Origin: Actinoalloteichus hymeniacidonis
GTDB taxonomy: Bacteria; Actinomycetota; Actinomycetes; Mycobacteriales; Pseudonocardiaceae
NCBI RefSeq assembly: GCF_014203365.1
Contig: NZ_JACHIS010000001.1
Location: 1,550,001-1,614,000, forward strand
Direction: 5' to 3'
Length of the DNA stretch: 64,000 nt
Of the stretch, positions 44,505-53,253 are shown one piece after another (the first letter of the stretch is position 1; every line of letters begins with the position of its first letter). The notes under the pieces are model-generated. The model saw only the letters and a list, made by a program, of their open reading frames with translations, made no database searches and had not been told where the DNA came from. The translations under genes and the position numbers were made by a program.

Positions 44505-45446
44505 TCAGGGCCGGCGCGCCGCCGTATCGAGCCGCTCGATCTCCGCGCAGCTGAGCGTCACCCCGACAGAGGCGAGCAACACCTCCAGCTGCTCGACGGT
44601 TCGGACACTGTTGACGGGCGCGAGGACCGCGTCCCGCGTGCGGACCCACGCCAGCGCGATCGCCCCGAGATGGACGCCGCGTTCCTGCGCGATCGCCTGC
44701 AGTTCGTCCACCACGGCGGTTCCCCGGACATACCCGGCCCGCCGGTAGCTCCGCGCAATGGCGGCAGAAAGGCCCACCGAAGCAGGCACCGCGCTGTTGG
44801 CCGTGCTGAAGACCGGAGTGTGCAGCGGTTCACGCGCGAGTACACCGATCCGGCGTCGAGACACGACTTCACGTAGTCCTGCGTCGAAATACTGTTGTCT
44901 GACGAGGCTGAACGGCGGCTGCACCACCACATACGGCGCCAAGCCCCCGTGCTCGGCGGTGGCGAGTGATTCCTCCAGCCGGGCACCGGTGATGTCGGCG
45001 GCGCCGAGATGGCCCACCAGCCCGTCCCGCAGCAGGGAATCCACTGCCACGAGGAATTCCGCAACCGGTATCTCCGGTTCATCGACGTGGAGATAGAGCA
45101 GGTCTATCCGATCGGTCCGCAATCGGCGCAGGGACGCCTCCACCGAGGCCCGAACGGTCGCGGCGGGCAGACCGTCATGGCCGGGCCGGATACCGACTTT
45201 CGTTGCCAGGACGACGTCGTTGCGACAGCGCCGGGCGGCCAGCCATCGGCCGATGACCGTCTCCGATTCGCCCCCGACATAGCCCGCCAGCGGTGCGGCG
45301 AACAGATCGGCGGTGTCGAGGTGGCGCCCGCCCGCCGCGCGAAAGGCATCCAGGATGGCGAACGACTCGCGGGTGTCCGCAGCCGAACCGAAGGCCACCC
45401 CGCCGAGGACCAGGGGAAACGCCCGGAGTTCATCGAGAACGGGCAC
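44505..45446 (-). CDS. aldo/keto reductase-like protein with altered catalytic residue
   Basis: 313 residues from GTG 45446. The AKR barrel is seen in LGGVAFGSAAD, ILDAFRAAGGRHLDTADLF, VVLATKVG (catalytic Lys) and YLHVDEP (catalytic His). The usual catalytic Tyr after DTADxY is Phe49 here, so standard carbonyl reduction may be impaired unless the Tyr of the nearby AGY takes over. It lies immediately downstream of a second, intact AKR on the same strand, so it is probably a duplicated and diverged copy. Confidence 0.85.
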   Translation of the reverse strand: MPVLDELRAFPLVLGGVAFGSAADTRESFAILDAFRAAGGRHLDTADLFAAPLAGYVGGESETVIGRWLAARRCRNDVVLATKVGIRPGHDGLPAATVRASVEASLRRLRTDRIDLLYLHVDEPEIPVAEFLVAVDSLLRDGLVGHLGAADITGARLEESLATAEHGGLAPYVVVQPPFSLVRQQYFDAGLREVVSRRRIGVLAREPLHTPVFSTANSAVPASVGLSAAIARSYRRAGYVRGTAVVDELQAIAQERGVHLGAIALAWVRTRDAVLAPVNSVRTVEQLEVLLASVGVTLSCAEIERLDTAARRP

Positions 45447-45510
45447 CTCGGTCCGGTCGTCGGTCGGGATGGCTCGCTCCTCGCTTCAATCGGAGACGGC
45501 GTGCGGAAGG

Positions 45511-46467
45511 TCAGCTCGACGCCGAGGTGAGCGCCGCGACCTCCGCGTCGTCGAGCGTCACCTCGGTCGAGGAGAGCAGCACTTCCAGCTGCTCCGTGGT
45601 GCGGGCGCTGACCACCGGGGCGACGACCGTGGGCTGAGCGCGTAGCCAGGCCAGCGCGACGGCCGTCACCGAGACGCCACGGGCCTCGGCTACCGCGTCC
45701 AAGGCGGCCAACACCGCGAGCCCGCGCGGCGAATCGAGGTAGACGCCCGCGCCTGCGGCCCGCGCGCTCTCGACGGTCGACCCGGGACGGTACTTTCCGG
45801 TGAGGAAGCCGGACGCCAACGAGTAGTACGGCAGCGCGCCGAGCCCGCCTTGCTCGGCGGCTGCGGCGAGCGGGCCCTCATAGGTGTCCCGCGAGACCAG
45901 GTTGTAGTGCGGTTGGATCGCCACGTAGCGAGCGAGTCCGTCCCGCTCCGAGACCTGCAACGCCTCCGTCAGCCGCTCGGCGTCGATGTTGGACGCGGCG
46001 ATGTGGCGGACCTTGCCCTCGCCGACCAACTCGGTCAGCGCGCCGAGGAACTCCGCCACGGGCACGGTCGGGTCGTCGTAGTGGGTGTAGAGCAGGTCGA
46101 TGTGCTCGGTCTGCAACCGCTGCAGGGAGGCCTCGGTGGCCTTGCGGACGTTGGCTGCGCTCAAGCCCTTGGCGTCCTCCCGAGCCCCGATCTTGGTCGC
46201 CAACACGATCTCGTCCCGGTTCTTCCTGGCCGCGACCCAGCGCCCGATGATCTGCTCCGACACACCGCCCGGGTTGCCGGGTACCCAGGCCGAGTACACG
46301 TCGGCGGTGTCGACGAAGTTGCCGCCCGCCGCCGAATAGGCATCCAGCAGTGCGAAGGACTGCTGCTCGTCGGCGGTCCAGCCGAAGACGTTGCCGCCCA
46401 GATTGAGTGGGAAGACCCGCAGGTCGGAGGAGCCCAGCGGTATACGTGCCTGCGTCGTATCGGTCAT
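45511..46467 (-). CDS. aldo/keto reductase
   Basis: 318 residues from ATG 46467. All four catalytic positions are present: DTADVY gives Asp53 and Tyr58, VLATKIG the Lys, and YTHYDDP the His. NADPH-dependent reduction of an aldehyde or ketone, or oxidation of an alcohol, in the cytoplasm. The substrate cannot be told from sequence. It is paired with the altered paralogue downstream. Confidence 0.92.
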   Translation of the reverse strand: MTDTTQARIPLGSSDLRVFPLNLGGNVFGWTADEQQSFALLDAYSAAGGNFVDTADVYSAWVPGNPGGVSEQIIGRWVAARKNRDEIVLATKIGAREDAKGLSAANVRKATEASLQRLQTEHIDLLYTHYDDPTVPVAEFLGALTELVGEGKVRHIAASNIDAERLTEALQVSERDGLARYVAIQPHYNLVSRDTYEGPLAAAAEQGGLGALPYYSLASGFLTGKYRPGSTVESARAAGAGVYLDSPRGLAVLAALDAVAEARGVSVTAVALAWLRAQPTVVAPVVSARTTEQLEVLLSSTEVTLDDAEVAALTSASS

Positions 46468-46668
46468 ACCCCAGCCAACGGGCCCGGCTCGGCGACTATT
46501 CCCCTCCCGCGCGTGAAACCATCGGCCCGACCAGCGATGATTCCGCCGATCAGGCGATGGGTCTCGCGGCCCATCGGGATGGACGACCATGATCGACGAG
46601 TGGGCGGCCTGCCCGGCACCTCGAGGTGAGCTGCGCCGTGGGTACGGACATGGACGAGGGGGACGCTG

Positions 46669-47706
46669 GTGGACCGGGGCGACTGGCCGGTGGTGGTGAC
46701 CGACCGTTGCGCACGTAGCTGCGCCGAGGCATTGGGTTTCGCCGATCAGGACTCGGCGCGGGCCTGGTTGACCGAGCAGATCCGCGTCAACGGCACGATC
46801 ACCGACCGGCTGCCCGCCTCGGTCGTCGGCCGTCGAAGCAGGTCGGGCTACTTCCTGGTCATCAAGGACGAGGTGCTGCTGCCCTTGGCCGAGGATCGCG
46901 ACGGTGCTCCGCAGTGGATCGGCACCAACTGCGTGATCTTCCCGGAACGCCGCAGACCCTCGGCCGCCCCGCTGACCCTCTCCGGCGCAGGACTGTTGGA
47001 CCAGATCGAATTACTCCCACACGCGGTCGAGCGGTTTCAGCAGTACTGCGGCGGTTCCACCGACATCGACGTCGCCCGCCGAGAACTACGGGCCAGGCTG
47101 GCCCCGACGGCCAGGGCGGCCAGCAGGGCGCCGCGCTGGTCCGGTACTCGACCGGCCGAGTTCTACCTGGTGGCGGGGCAGGACGACGAGTACGTCCTGC
47201 CGTGCCGGACCGGTGGCGGTGGCAGGCCGTTCGACGCCACGACCTGCATCCACCGCTCCCGGGACCTCTTCGAACTGGCCGGGCGACGTCTGATCGCCCG
47301 CTGCCGCGTCGATGCGGTGCCCGCGCGACGGCGAGCCCGGCTCACCTCGGGCCTCGGAGTCGTGCAGGCGCGGCTGGAATGGAACCGACCGTCGTGGGCG
47401 CCGGTGCGACGGGATGCGCGCTGGTGGGTGGTGTTGGCACCGAAGTTGGCCATCCCGGTGGCGTGGGAACCCGAGAATCGCAGGAGACCGCTGGTCGCGC
47501 TGGGCGTGGTCGACCGGCGTTCGATGGTGATCCGCGTGTGGGAGTGGCTGCGAGACCGGCTCACGCCCAACCCTCCGACCGCCCGGCAGGAGCCCCGAAA
47601 GCACCCGGGTGCTCGATCCGCCGCGAGCCGCGCGCGAACAGGAGGGCGCGCGGGCAGGCGAACCGGTAGAGCGGCGGGGAAGCGCGCAGGCCGAAGGCGT
47701 GCGTGA
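46669..47706 (+). CDS. hypothetical protein with repeated beta-rich domain and basic tail
   Basis: 345 residues from GTG 46669, with GAGGGGGAC upstream. No named domain is recognised. Two stretches (about 40-90 and 140-190) share the pattern of an Arg-rich strand, then Y-F-L-V or E-F-Y-L-V, an acidic turn, V-L-L-P or V-L-P, a Gly/Asp turn, and T-x-C-V/I, so the protein seems internally duplicated; a third, weaker copy may follow. The C-terminal 50 residues are rich in Arg, Ala and Gly and strongly basic, suggesting nucleic-acid binding. It stands alone. Confidence 0.6.
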   Translation: MDRGDWPVVVTDRCARSCAEALGFADQDSARAWLTEQIRVNGTITDRLPASVVGRRSRSGYFLVIKDEVLLPLAEDRDGAPQWIGTNCVIFPERRRPSAAPLTLSGAGLLDQIELLPHAVERFQQYCGGSTDIDVARRELRARLAPTARAASRAPRWSGTRPAEFYLVAGQDDEYVLPCRTGGGGRPFDATTCIHRSRDLFELAGRRLIARCRVDAVPARRRARLTSGLGVVQARLEWNRPSWAPVRRDARWWVVLAPKLAIPVAWEPENRRRPLVALGVVDRRSMVIRVWEWLRDRLTPNPPTARQEPRKHPGARSAASRARTGGRAGRRTGRAAGKRAGRRRA

Positions 47707-48525
47707 CGCGGAATCCGGAAGCCGCCGATGGCGGGTTCGGCGGGCGCGAAGCGGAAGATGGGGGAGTAGATGAGAATTGGCCGAGGTCGGACGCGTGAAG
47801 GTATAGACCAATGATCGGACAGTAATTCGCTGGATGCCGACCGGATTGAAGTCGATCATCGAATGGTTTGCCCAGGGCCCCGATTGCGTCGACTACCTCC
47901 GCGAACGGCCTGATTGATGTGTCGTCGCCCCGCCCTCCGTGCCGGGGTTCGGCCTGCCTCGGGTGGCGGCTGTATCGCGGGTCCGGGCCGATGCGCGATC
48001 CGACCGTGTGCCGCACGTCGACTTCGGTCGGGCCATCGGTGTGTCGGTTGGGTTCGCCCCGTTGCAGGCTGGTGGCGGTGTGAGGCGACGGCTGGCGATC
48101 CTCCGATGAGGGGCGGTCGGATCGGCTTGCGTCAGGCCAGGGGCTGATCGCCCAGGCCGCCCTTGTCTGCGCACCCGCGATCACGCTCGTCGAGTATTCC
48201 GTCGACTCGACTCGCGTACACCGGGATTCCGGCGGGATCGATCGGTTCCTCGAGCGCCGGAGCCGGTATTCGTGGTCGTTCCCATGGATTCCCGCGTTCG
48301 AGCCGGACCACCGATTGGAGGTGTGGGTACCCATGGGGACAATGCGAATTCGAATCGTTTCGACCTCGTAGCGAGAACAGAGATACGCAACCGGTTCCCG
48401 GGAAATACTCACCTATCCCATAGGTGTACGCAGAATTTCCGGTCGCTGTTGTGCGATCGGAACTCTCGAGTCGCGGCCGGGACCTCGCGAATAGTGTTTG
48501 CCGTGTCAACGAAAAGGGGTGATCG
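47707..48525. other. long gap without a supported gene
   Basis: About 820 bases. Overlapping open frames occur on both strands, but none has a ribosome binding site or motif. The part after about 48360 is AT-richer and may be the promoter of the molybdoenzyme operon. Confidence 0.4.
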
Positions 48526-48744
48526 GTGCAGGCCGACGCACGGCTTGCGGCGTGTCGCTCCGGCGGGACCGTGCCGGGGATCGCCGCTCGTGCTGCTCCG
48601 GTCACCGAGATCGCGTCGCTCGTCCACTGTGGACTACGCCCCCGAGTTTCACCAGATCACCCGAGACCTGGTGGTTTCCGCTTCGATCATCCCGGGTACT
48701 CGCGGACCGACGATGTGCAGCCGGTGGGAGAGGAACCCGCATGA
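48526..48744 (+). CDS. possible small leader gene of the molybdoenzyme operon
   Basis: 72 codons from GTG 48526, with AAGGGG 9 bases upstream; the stop overlaps the molybdoenzyme ATG by four bases (ATGA). The product has no domain and codon use is mixed. The ribosome binding site and overlap support it, but it may be chance. Confidence 0.3.
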   Translation: MQADARLAACRSGGTVPGIAARAAPVTEIASLVHCGLRPRVSPDHPRPGGFRFDHPGYSRTDDVQPVGEEPA

Positions 48745-51308
48745 CGGATCGCATCACGGATATCTGGGGCACCCGTACCCCGTACGACCGCGACCTGCCG
48801 TGGCCGGTACGGGTCGACTCACACCTGGACGACGGGGTCGAGGAGGCCGACGTCGATCGGTGGGTCGGCTCGGCATGTGTGCTGTGCAGCAACGGTTGCG
48901 GCTGCGAGATAGCGGTCAAGGACGGTCGGATGGTGGGCATCCGGGGCCGCGCCACCGACACGATCAACCACGGCAGACTCGGCCCCAAAGGGCTGTACGG
49001 ATCATGGCCGGACTCCACCCGCGACCGTCTCACCCGACCGTTGATCCGCGTGGACGGCGAACTGACCGAGACCGATTGGGACACCGCGATGACGCACATC
49101 GTGGACCGCTCCCGCAGCCTGCTCGCCGACCACGGTCCGCTGTCCCACGCCTTCTACACCAGCGGCCAGCTGTTCCTGGAGGAGTACTACACCCTCGCCG
49201 TCATCAGCGCGGCAGGTCTGGGCACGCCGCATCTCGACGGCAACACCCGCCTGTGCACGGCAACCTCGGCCGCCGCCATGAAGGAGTCCTTCGGTTCGGA
49301 CGGCCAACCCGGCAGCTACACCGACTTCGACTTCTGCGACGCGGTGTTCCTGTTCGGCCACAACATGGCGGAGACCCAAACGGTGTTGTGGAGCCGACTG
49401 CTCGATCGGCTCGCGGGCGCCTCGCCGCCGAAGGTGGTGGCCGTAGACCCCCGGCGGACCCGCGTCGCCGAGGCGGCCCTGGCCTCCGGCGGCGTGCACC
49501 TCGCCCCGATGCCCGGCACCAATCAGGCCCTGCTCAACGGGCTCATCCGGGAGATCATCGTCAACGAGTGGATCGACCGCGACTACCTCGCCGCGCACAC
49601 CATCGGCTTCGACGAGCTGGCCTCGGTGGTCGACTCCTACACCCCCGAGCGGGTCGCGTCGATCTGCGAGGTGCCCGCCGAGGACATCAGGCGGGCCGCC
49701 GAGATCTTCGGCACCGCCGACCGGGTGCTCTCCACCGTCCTGCAGGGCTTCTATCAGTCGCATCAGGCCACGGCGGCCTCCTGCCAGGTCAACAATCTGC
49801 ATCTGCTGCGCGGGATGCTCGGGCGGCCGGGCTGCGGACTGTTGCAGATGAACGGCCAACCGACGGCGCAGAACACCAGGGAGACCGGCGCCAACGGGGA
49901 TCTGCCGGGCTTCCGCAATTGGGCGAACCCGCAGCACATCGCGGAGCTGGCCGACCTGTGGAACGTCGACGAGCTCCAGATTCCGCACTGGGGTCCGCCC
50001 ACCCACGCCATGCAGATCTGGCGCTACGCCGAGCAGGGTTCGGTTCGACTGCTGTGGATCTCGGCCACCAACCCCGCGGTATCGCTGCCGGATCTGGCGC
50101 GGGTGCGCGAGATCCTGCGTCGTGCGGACCTCTTCGTCATCGTCCAGGACGGGTTCCGCACCGAGACCGCGGAGTTCGCGGACGTGGTGCTGCCCGCCGC
50201 GCTGTGGGGTGAGAAGCAGGGCACCTTCACCAACGCCAGCCGAACCGTGCACCTGTCCGACCGGGCCGTCGAGCCGCCGGGCGAGGCGCGCGCGGACCTC
50301 GACATCTTCCTGGACTATGCGCGTCGGATGGACCTGCGGGACCGGGACGACAATCCGCTGCCGCCGTGGTCGGACGCCGAAGGCGCGTTCCGAGGCTGGC
50401 AGGAGTGCTCGCGCGGCAGGCTGTGCGACTACACGGGACTGTCCTATCAGCGCTTGCGGGAGAACGGCTCGGGGATCCCTTGGCCCTGCACGCCGGAGCA
50501 TCCCGACGGCTCGGATCGGCTCTATGCCGACGGTGTGTTCCCCACCGATCCGCAGGTCTGTGAGACCTACGGCCACGATCTGCTCACTGGCGGCGCCGTG
50601 TCCGCCGAGCAGTACCGGGCCATCCGACCGGACGGGCGTGCCTTCCTCAAGGCCGCCGAGTACACCCCGCCCGAGGAGGTCCCCGACGAGGACTATCCGT
50701 TGGCGTGCACCACCGGCCGCACCGTCTACCACTTCCACACCCGGACCAAGACCGGCCGTTCGGCGGCCCTGCGGCGGGCGGCGCCCCGGCCGTGGGTGGA
50801 GCTCGCGGCCGCCGACGCGGAACGGGCGGGCATCAGCGAGGGAGACCTGGTGCGAGTGGAGTCCCGCCGGGGTTATGTGTGCGTGCCCGCGCGCATCGGC
50901 CGGGGCCGGGAGGGCACGGTGTTCCTGCCGTTCCACTACGGCTACTGGGATGTCGACGGCGCGGCGGGCGGGCCGCCGACCGGGGCGCGTGACGGCGAAT
51001 CCGCTCCGAGGGCGGCGAACGAGCTGACCCGGACGATGTGGGATCCGGTGTCCAAGCAACCGCTGTTCGTCATCTCCGCGGTGCGCTTGATCCGCGTCGC
51101 GCCCGGTAGGGAACCGGCGCCTGCGCCGACCACCGGGGCCTCCGCACCATGTGATCCGGGGATACCGGCCACCCGGGCGGCCGGTGACACCGAGGTCCGG
51201 GAGTCACTCGGCAGCGCTCGGCCACCTGCCGCGCCGTCCACGCCGACCCACACGCACGGCGTGCCCGCGCCCGGCACCTCCACTTCCCCGACGACTCCGA
51301 GGACGTGA
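48741..51308 (+). CDS. molybdopterin oxidoreductase (nitrate reductase/formate dehydrogenase family)
   Basis: 855 residues from ATG 48741 (the open frame extends upstream but the conserved N-terminus starts here). Large molybdenum-bis-MGD enzyme: CVLCSNGCGCEIAVKDG near 46-62 for the cluster, then the molybdopterin regions (YTSGQLFLEEYY, GNTRLCTATSAAAMKESFG, LFGHNMAETQTVLW, VVAVDPRRTR) and the C-terminal MGD-binding barrel (FHYGYWD). The usual fourth cluster cysteine is Gly81 (GRLGPKG), so the N-terminal iron-sulfur site is changed or lost. The reaction is probably nitrate or another oxyanion/alcohol redox step; the substrate is not certain. The C-terminus has a long Pro/Thr-rich extension. 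Coupled to the next gene. Confidence 0.88.
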   Translation: MTDRITDIWGTRTPYDRDLPWPVRVDSHLDDGVEEADVDRWVGSACVLCSNGCGCEIAVKDGRMVGIRGRATDTINHGRLGPKGLYGSWPDSTRDRLTRPLIRVDGELTETDWDTAMTHIVDRSRSLLADHGPLSHAFYTSGQLFLEEYYTLAVISAAGLGTPHLDGNTRLCTATSAAAMKESFGSDGQPGSYTDFDFCDAVFLFGHNMAETQTVLWSRLLDRLAGASPPKVVAVDPRRTRVAEAALASGGVHLAPMPGTNQALLNGLIREIIVNEWIDRDYLAAHTIGFDELASVVDSYTPERVASICEVPAEDIRRAAEIFGTADRVLSTVLQGFYQSHQATAASCQVNNLHLLRGMLGRPGCGLLQMNGQPTAQNTRETGANGDLPGFRNWANPQHIAELADLWNVDELQIPHWGPPTHAMQIWRYAEQGSVRLLWISATNPAVSLPDLARVREILRRADLFVIVQDGFRTETAEFADVVLPAALWGEKQGTFTNASRTVHLSDRAVEPPGEARADLDIFLDYARRMDLRDRDDNPLPPWSDAEGAFRGWQECSRGRLCDYTGLSYQRLRENGSGIPWPCTPEHPDGSDRLYADGVFPTDPQVCETYGHDLLTGGAVSAEQYRAIRPDGRAFLKAAEYTPPEEVPDEDYPLACTTGRTVYHFHTRTKTGRSAALRRAAPRPWVELAAADAERAGISEGDLVRVESRRGYVCVPARIGRGREGTVFLPFHYGYWDVDGAAGGPPTGARDGESAPRAANELTRTMWDPVSKQPLFVISAVRLIRVAPGREPAPAPTTGASAPCDPGIPATRAAGDTEVRESLGSARPPAAPSTPTHTHGVPAPGTSTSPTTPRT

Positions 51309-51769
51309 CCGGCATGGCACTGGCGGCTTATCTCGGCATGGTGTCCGATGCGCAACGCAGCCTCGCGACGGCCTTGCGCAAGCTCGGGTCCGCCCATCCG
51401 AGCGAACCCGATTTCGCGCATCTCGGGGCGGTGCTGGCGGGCCGCATCGACACGGTGTTGGAGCGGCTCGACCCGCTGATCGAGCACTACGGGGCTCGAC
51501 CGCAGTCCGAACCGGAACTGTTGCGTATCGCGGGCAGCGAATCCGGCGAGCGCTCCGGCGGCGTCGGGCTGCTGCGTGATCTCCAGGATGCGCACCTGTT
51601 GGCGTCGTTCGTGGCGACCAGTTGGACCGTGGTGGACCAGGCGGGGCAGGCGCTACGCGATCGCCGGTTGTTGGCCGTGGTGGCGGCGGGCGCTGCGGAG
51701 ACGGAACGCCAACTCACCTGGTTGCGGACGCGGATCGCCCAGAGCGCCCCGCAGGCCCTGCTCGCCTGA
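51305..51769 (+). CDS. small helical protein coupled to the molybdoenzyme
   Basis: 154 residues from GTG 51305, overlapping the molybdoenzyme stop by four bases. Mainly helical, without a known motif; repeating hydrophobic heptads suggest a helical bundle (LAAYLGMVSDAQRSLATALRKL; DLQDAHLLASFVATSWTVVDQA). It may be a dedicated partner, chaperone or redox-transfer subunit of the enzyme. Function inferred from context only. Confidence 0.65.
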   Translation: MTGMALAAYLGMVSDAQRSLATALRKLGSAHPSEPDFAHLGAVLAGRIDTVLERLDPLIEHYGARPQSEPELLRIAGSESGERSGGVGLLRDLQDAHLLASFVATSWTVVDQAGQALRDRRLLAVVAAGAAETERQLTWLRTRIAQSAPQALLA

Positions 51770-51840
51770 CCGCGTGGGCTCGCGCCGGGTGGGTGGGCTC
51801 GCATCCCCCGCCGCTCGGCGCGAGCATCGGGCGTGACGGA

Positions 51841-53052
51841 TCAGGAGACCGTGAGTACCGTCTTGAGCCAGTTCTCCTGCCTGCGGTCGAAGGTCTGGTA
51901 CGCCTCGATCGCGGAGGCGGGCGCCACCTGCTGGGTGATGAACGCCGAGGGCGTGACGGTGCCTGCGGCGACGAGGTCCAGCAGTTGGGGCACATAGCGA
52001 CGGTGGTTGCAGTTACCCATCGAGATGGTGAGGTTCTTGTTCATCGCCTCGCCGAACGGGAACGTGGTGAAGCCGGGCGGGTAGACCCCGATGACGCCGA
52101 TCGTCCCGGCCTTGGCCACCGCGCTGACCGCCCAGCGGGCCGCGAGGCTCGGTGCGTCGCCGGGCACCCATTGACCTTCCTGCGGATGGGCGTGTGGGGC
52201 GGCCTGGTGTCGCTCGCGCTCGAATTCCTCGGCCAGCTGGTCCAACTCGGCGGCCGCCGGGCCGCTCGTCGGGCGCTGAGCATCGACTCCCACCGCCTCG
52301 ATGACCCGGTCGACGCCGATGCCCCTGGTCAACTCCCGCACGGTCGCCACCGGGTCCTCGCTGTTGAAGTCGATCGTCTCGGCGTTCTGCCGCCGCGCCA
52401 TCGCCAGTCGGGTGTCCTCGCCGTCGACCACCAGTACCCGGCCCGCGCCCTGTAGTTTCGCGGCCACGATGGCGAACTGGCCGACCACCCCGGCCCCGAG
52501 GACCAACACCGTGTCCCCGCTGCCGATCTCGGCGAGCCGACCCCCGAACCAGGCGGTGGGGAAGATATCGGAGACCAGGATCGCCTCGTCGTCGGTGACC
52601 GAGTCGGGCACCCGCACCAGGGTGGTGGCGGCGTAGGGGACGCGGGCGTAGTCGGCCTGCAGACCGTGCACCGGCCCGGTGCCCTTGGGGCCGCCGAAGA
52701 ACGAGGTGCCCGCCCCCGGGCCATTCGGATTCGCCACGTCGCACTGCGCGTAGTAACCGGCGCGGCAGTACGAACAGGCACCACACCCGATCGTGGAGCA
52801 CACCACGACCCGGTCGCCCTTGGTGAAGCCGCGCACGGCGGAGCCGGTGGCCTCCACGACGCCGACGGCCTCATGGCCGAGCACCGTGCCGGGAACCATG
52901 CCGGGCAGCGTTCCGCGCACCATGTGTAGGTCGGTGCCGCAGATCGCACTGCGGGTCACGCGGACGATCGCGTCGGTGGGCTCCTCGATCTTGGGTTCGG
53001 GTACCTCGTCGAGCCTGATGTCCCCGGTCCCATGCCAAACGACGGCCTTCAT
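51841..53052 (-). CDS. zinc-dependent alcohol dehydrogenase (formaldehyde-dehydrogenase-like)
   Basis: 403 residues from ATG 53052. Medium-chain dehydrogenase: catalytic zinc from Cys38 and GHE near 59-61, structural zinc cluster GCGACSYCRAGYYAQC (about 92-107), and NAD-binding GAGVVGQ. An insertion near residues 265-310 and the length of about 400 fit the formaldehyde/glutathione-independent class rather than simple alcohol dehydrogenases. It diverges from the FAD monooxygenase gene across a dyad, so the two may share a regulator. Confidence 0.9.
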   Translation of the reverse strand: MKAVVWHGTGDIRLDEVPEPKIEEPTDAIVRVTRSAICGTDLHMVRGTLPGMVPGTVLGHEAVGVVEATGSAVRGFTKGDRVVVCSTIGCGACSYCRAGYYAQCDVANPNGPGAGTSFFGGPKGTGPVHGLQADYARVPYAATTLVRVPDSVTDDEAILVSDIFPTAWFGGRLAEIGSGDTVLVLGAGVVGQFAIVAAKLQGAGRVLVVDGEDTRLAMARRQNAETIDFNSEDPVATVRELTRGIGVDRVIEAVGVDAQRPTSGPAAAELDQLAEEFERERHQAAPHAHPQEGQWVPGDAPSLAARWAVSAVAKAGTIGVIGVYPPGFTTFPFGEAMNKNLTISMGNCNHRRYVPQLLDLVAAGTVTPSAFITQQVAPASAIEAYQTFDRRQENWLKTVLTVS

Positions 53053-53214
53053 CCTCGGGCTCCCCTTCCGACATGCGTGTTCTCCGCGACCAGAACTCGT
53101 CGGTTGCCCGGATCGGGTGACGCCCAAACGGGCCGGGACATGCTGGTGGGACCGGTCGAGGGCAAGGTCGACGCAATCCGGCGGTGCAATACAGAACGGT
53201 GACGCACGCCACTG

Positions 53215-53241
53215 ACTGACCATCTGACTATTCTGGTCAGT
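53215..53241. promoter_or_regulatory. inverted repeat between dehydrogenase and monooxygenase
   Basis: ACTGACCA and TGGTCAGT form perfect 8-base arms around 11 bases, ending 12 bases before the monooxygenase ATG. It is the best candidate operator for the TetR protein encoded downstream. Confidence 0.6.
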
Positions 53242-53253
53242 AGTATCCAGATC

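Noticed and set aside
47561-48412. 283-codon minus-strand frame in the gap before the molybdoenzyme
   Set aside because: Low-complexity composition, no ribosome binding site and overlap with the 3' end of the hypothetical gene on the other strand.
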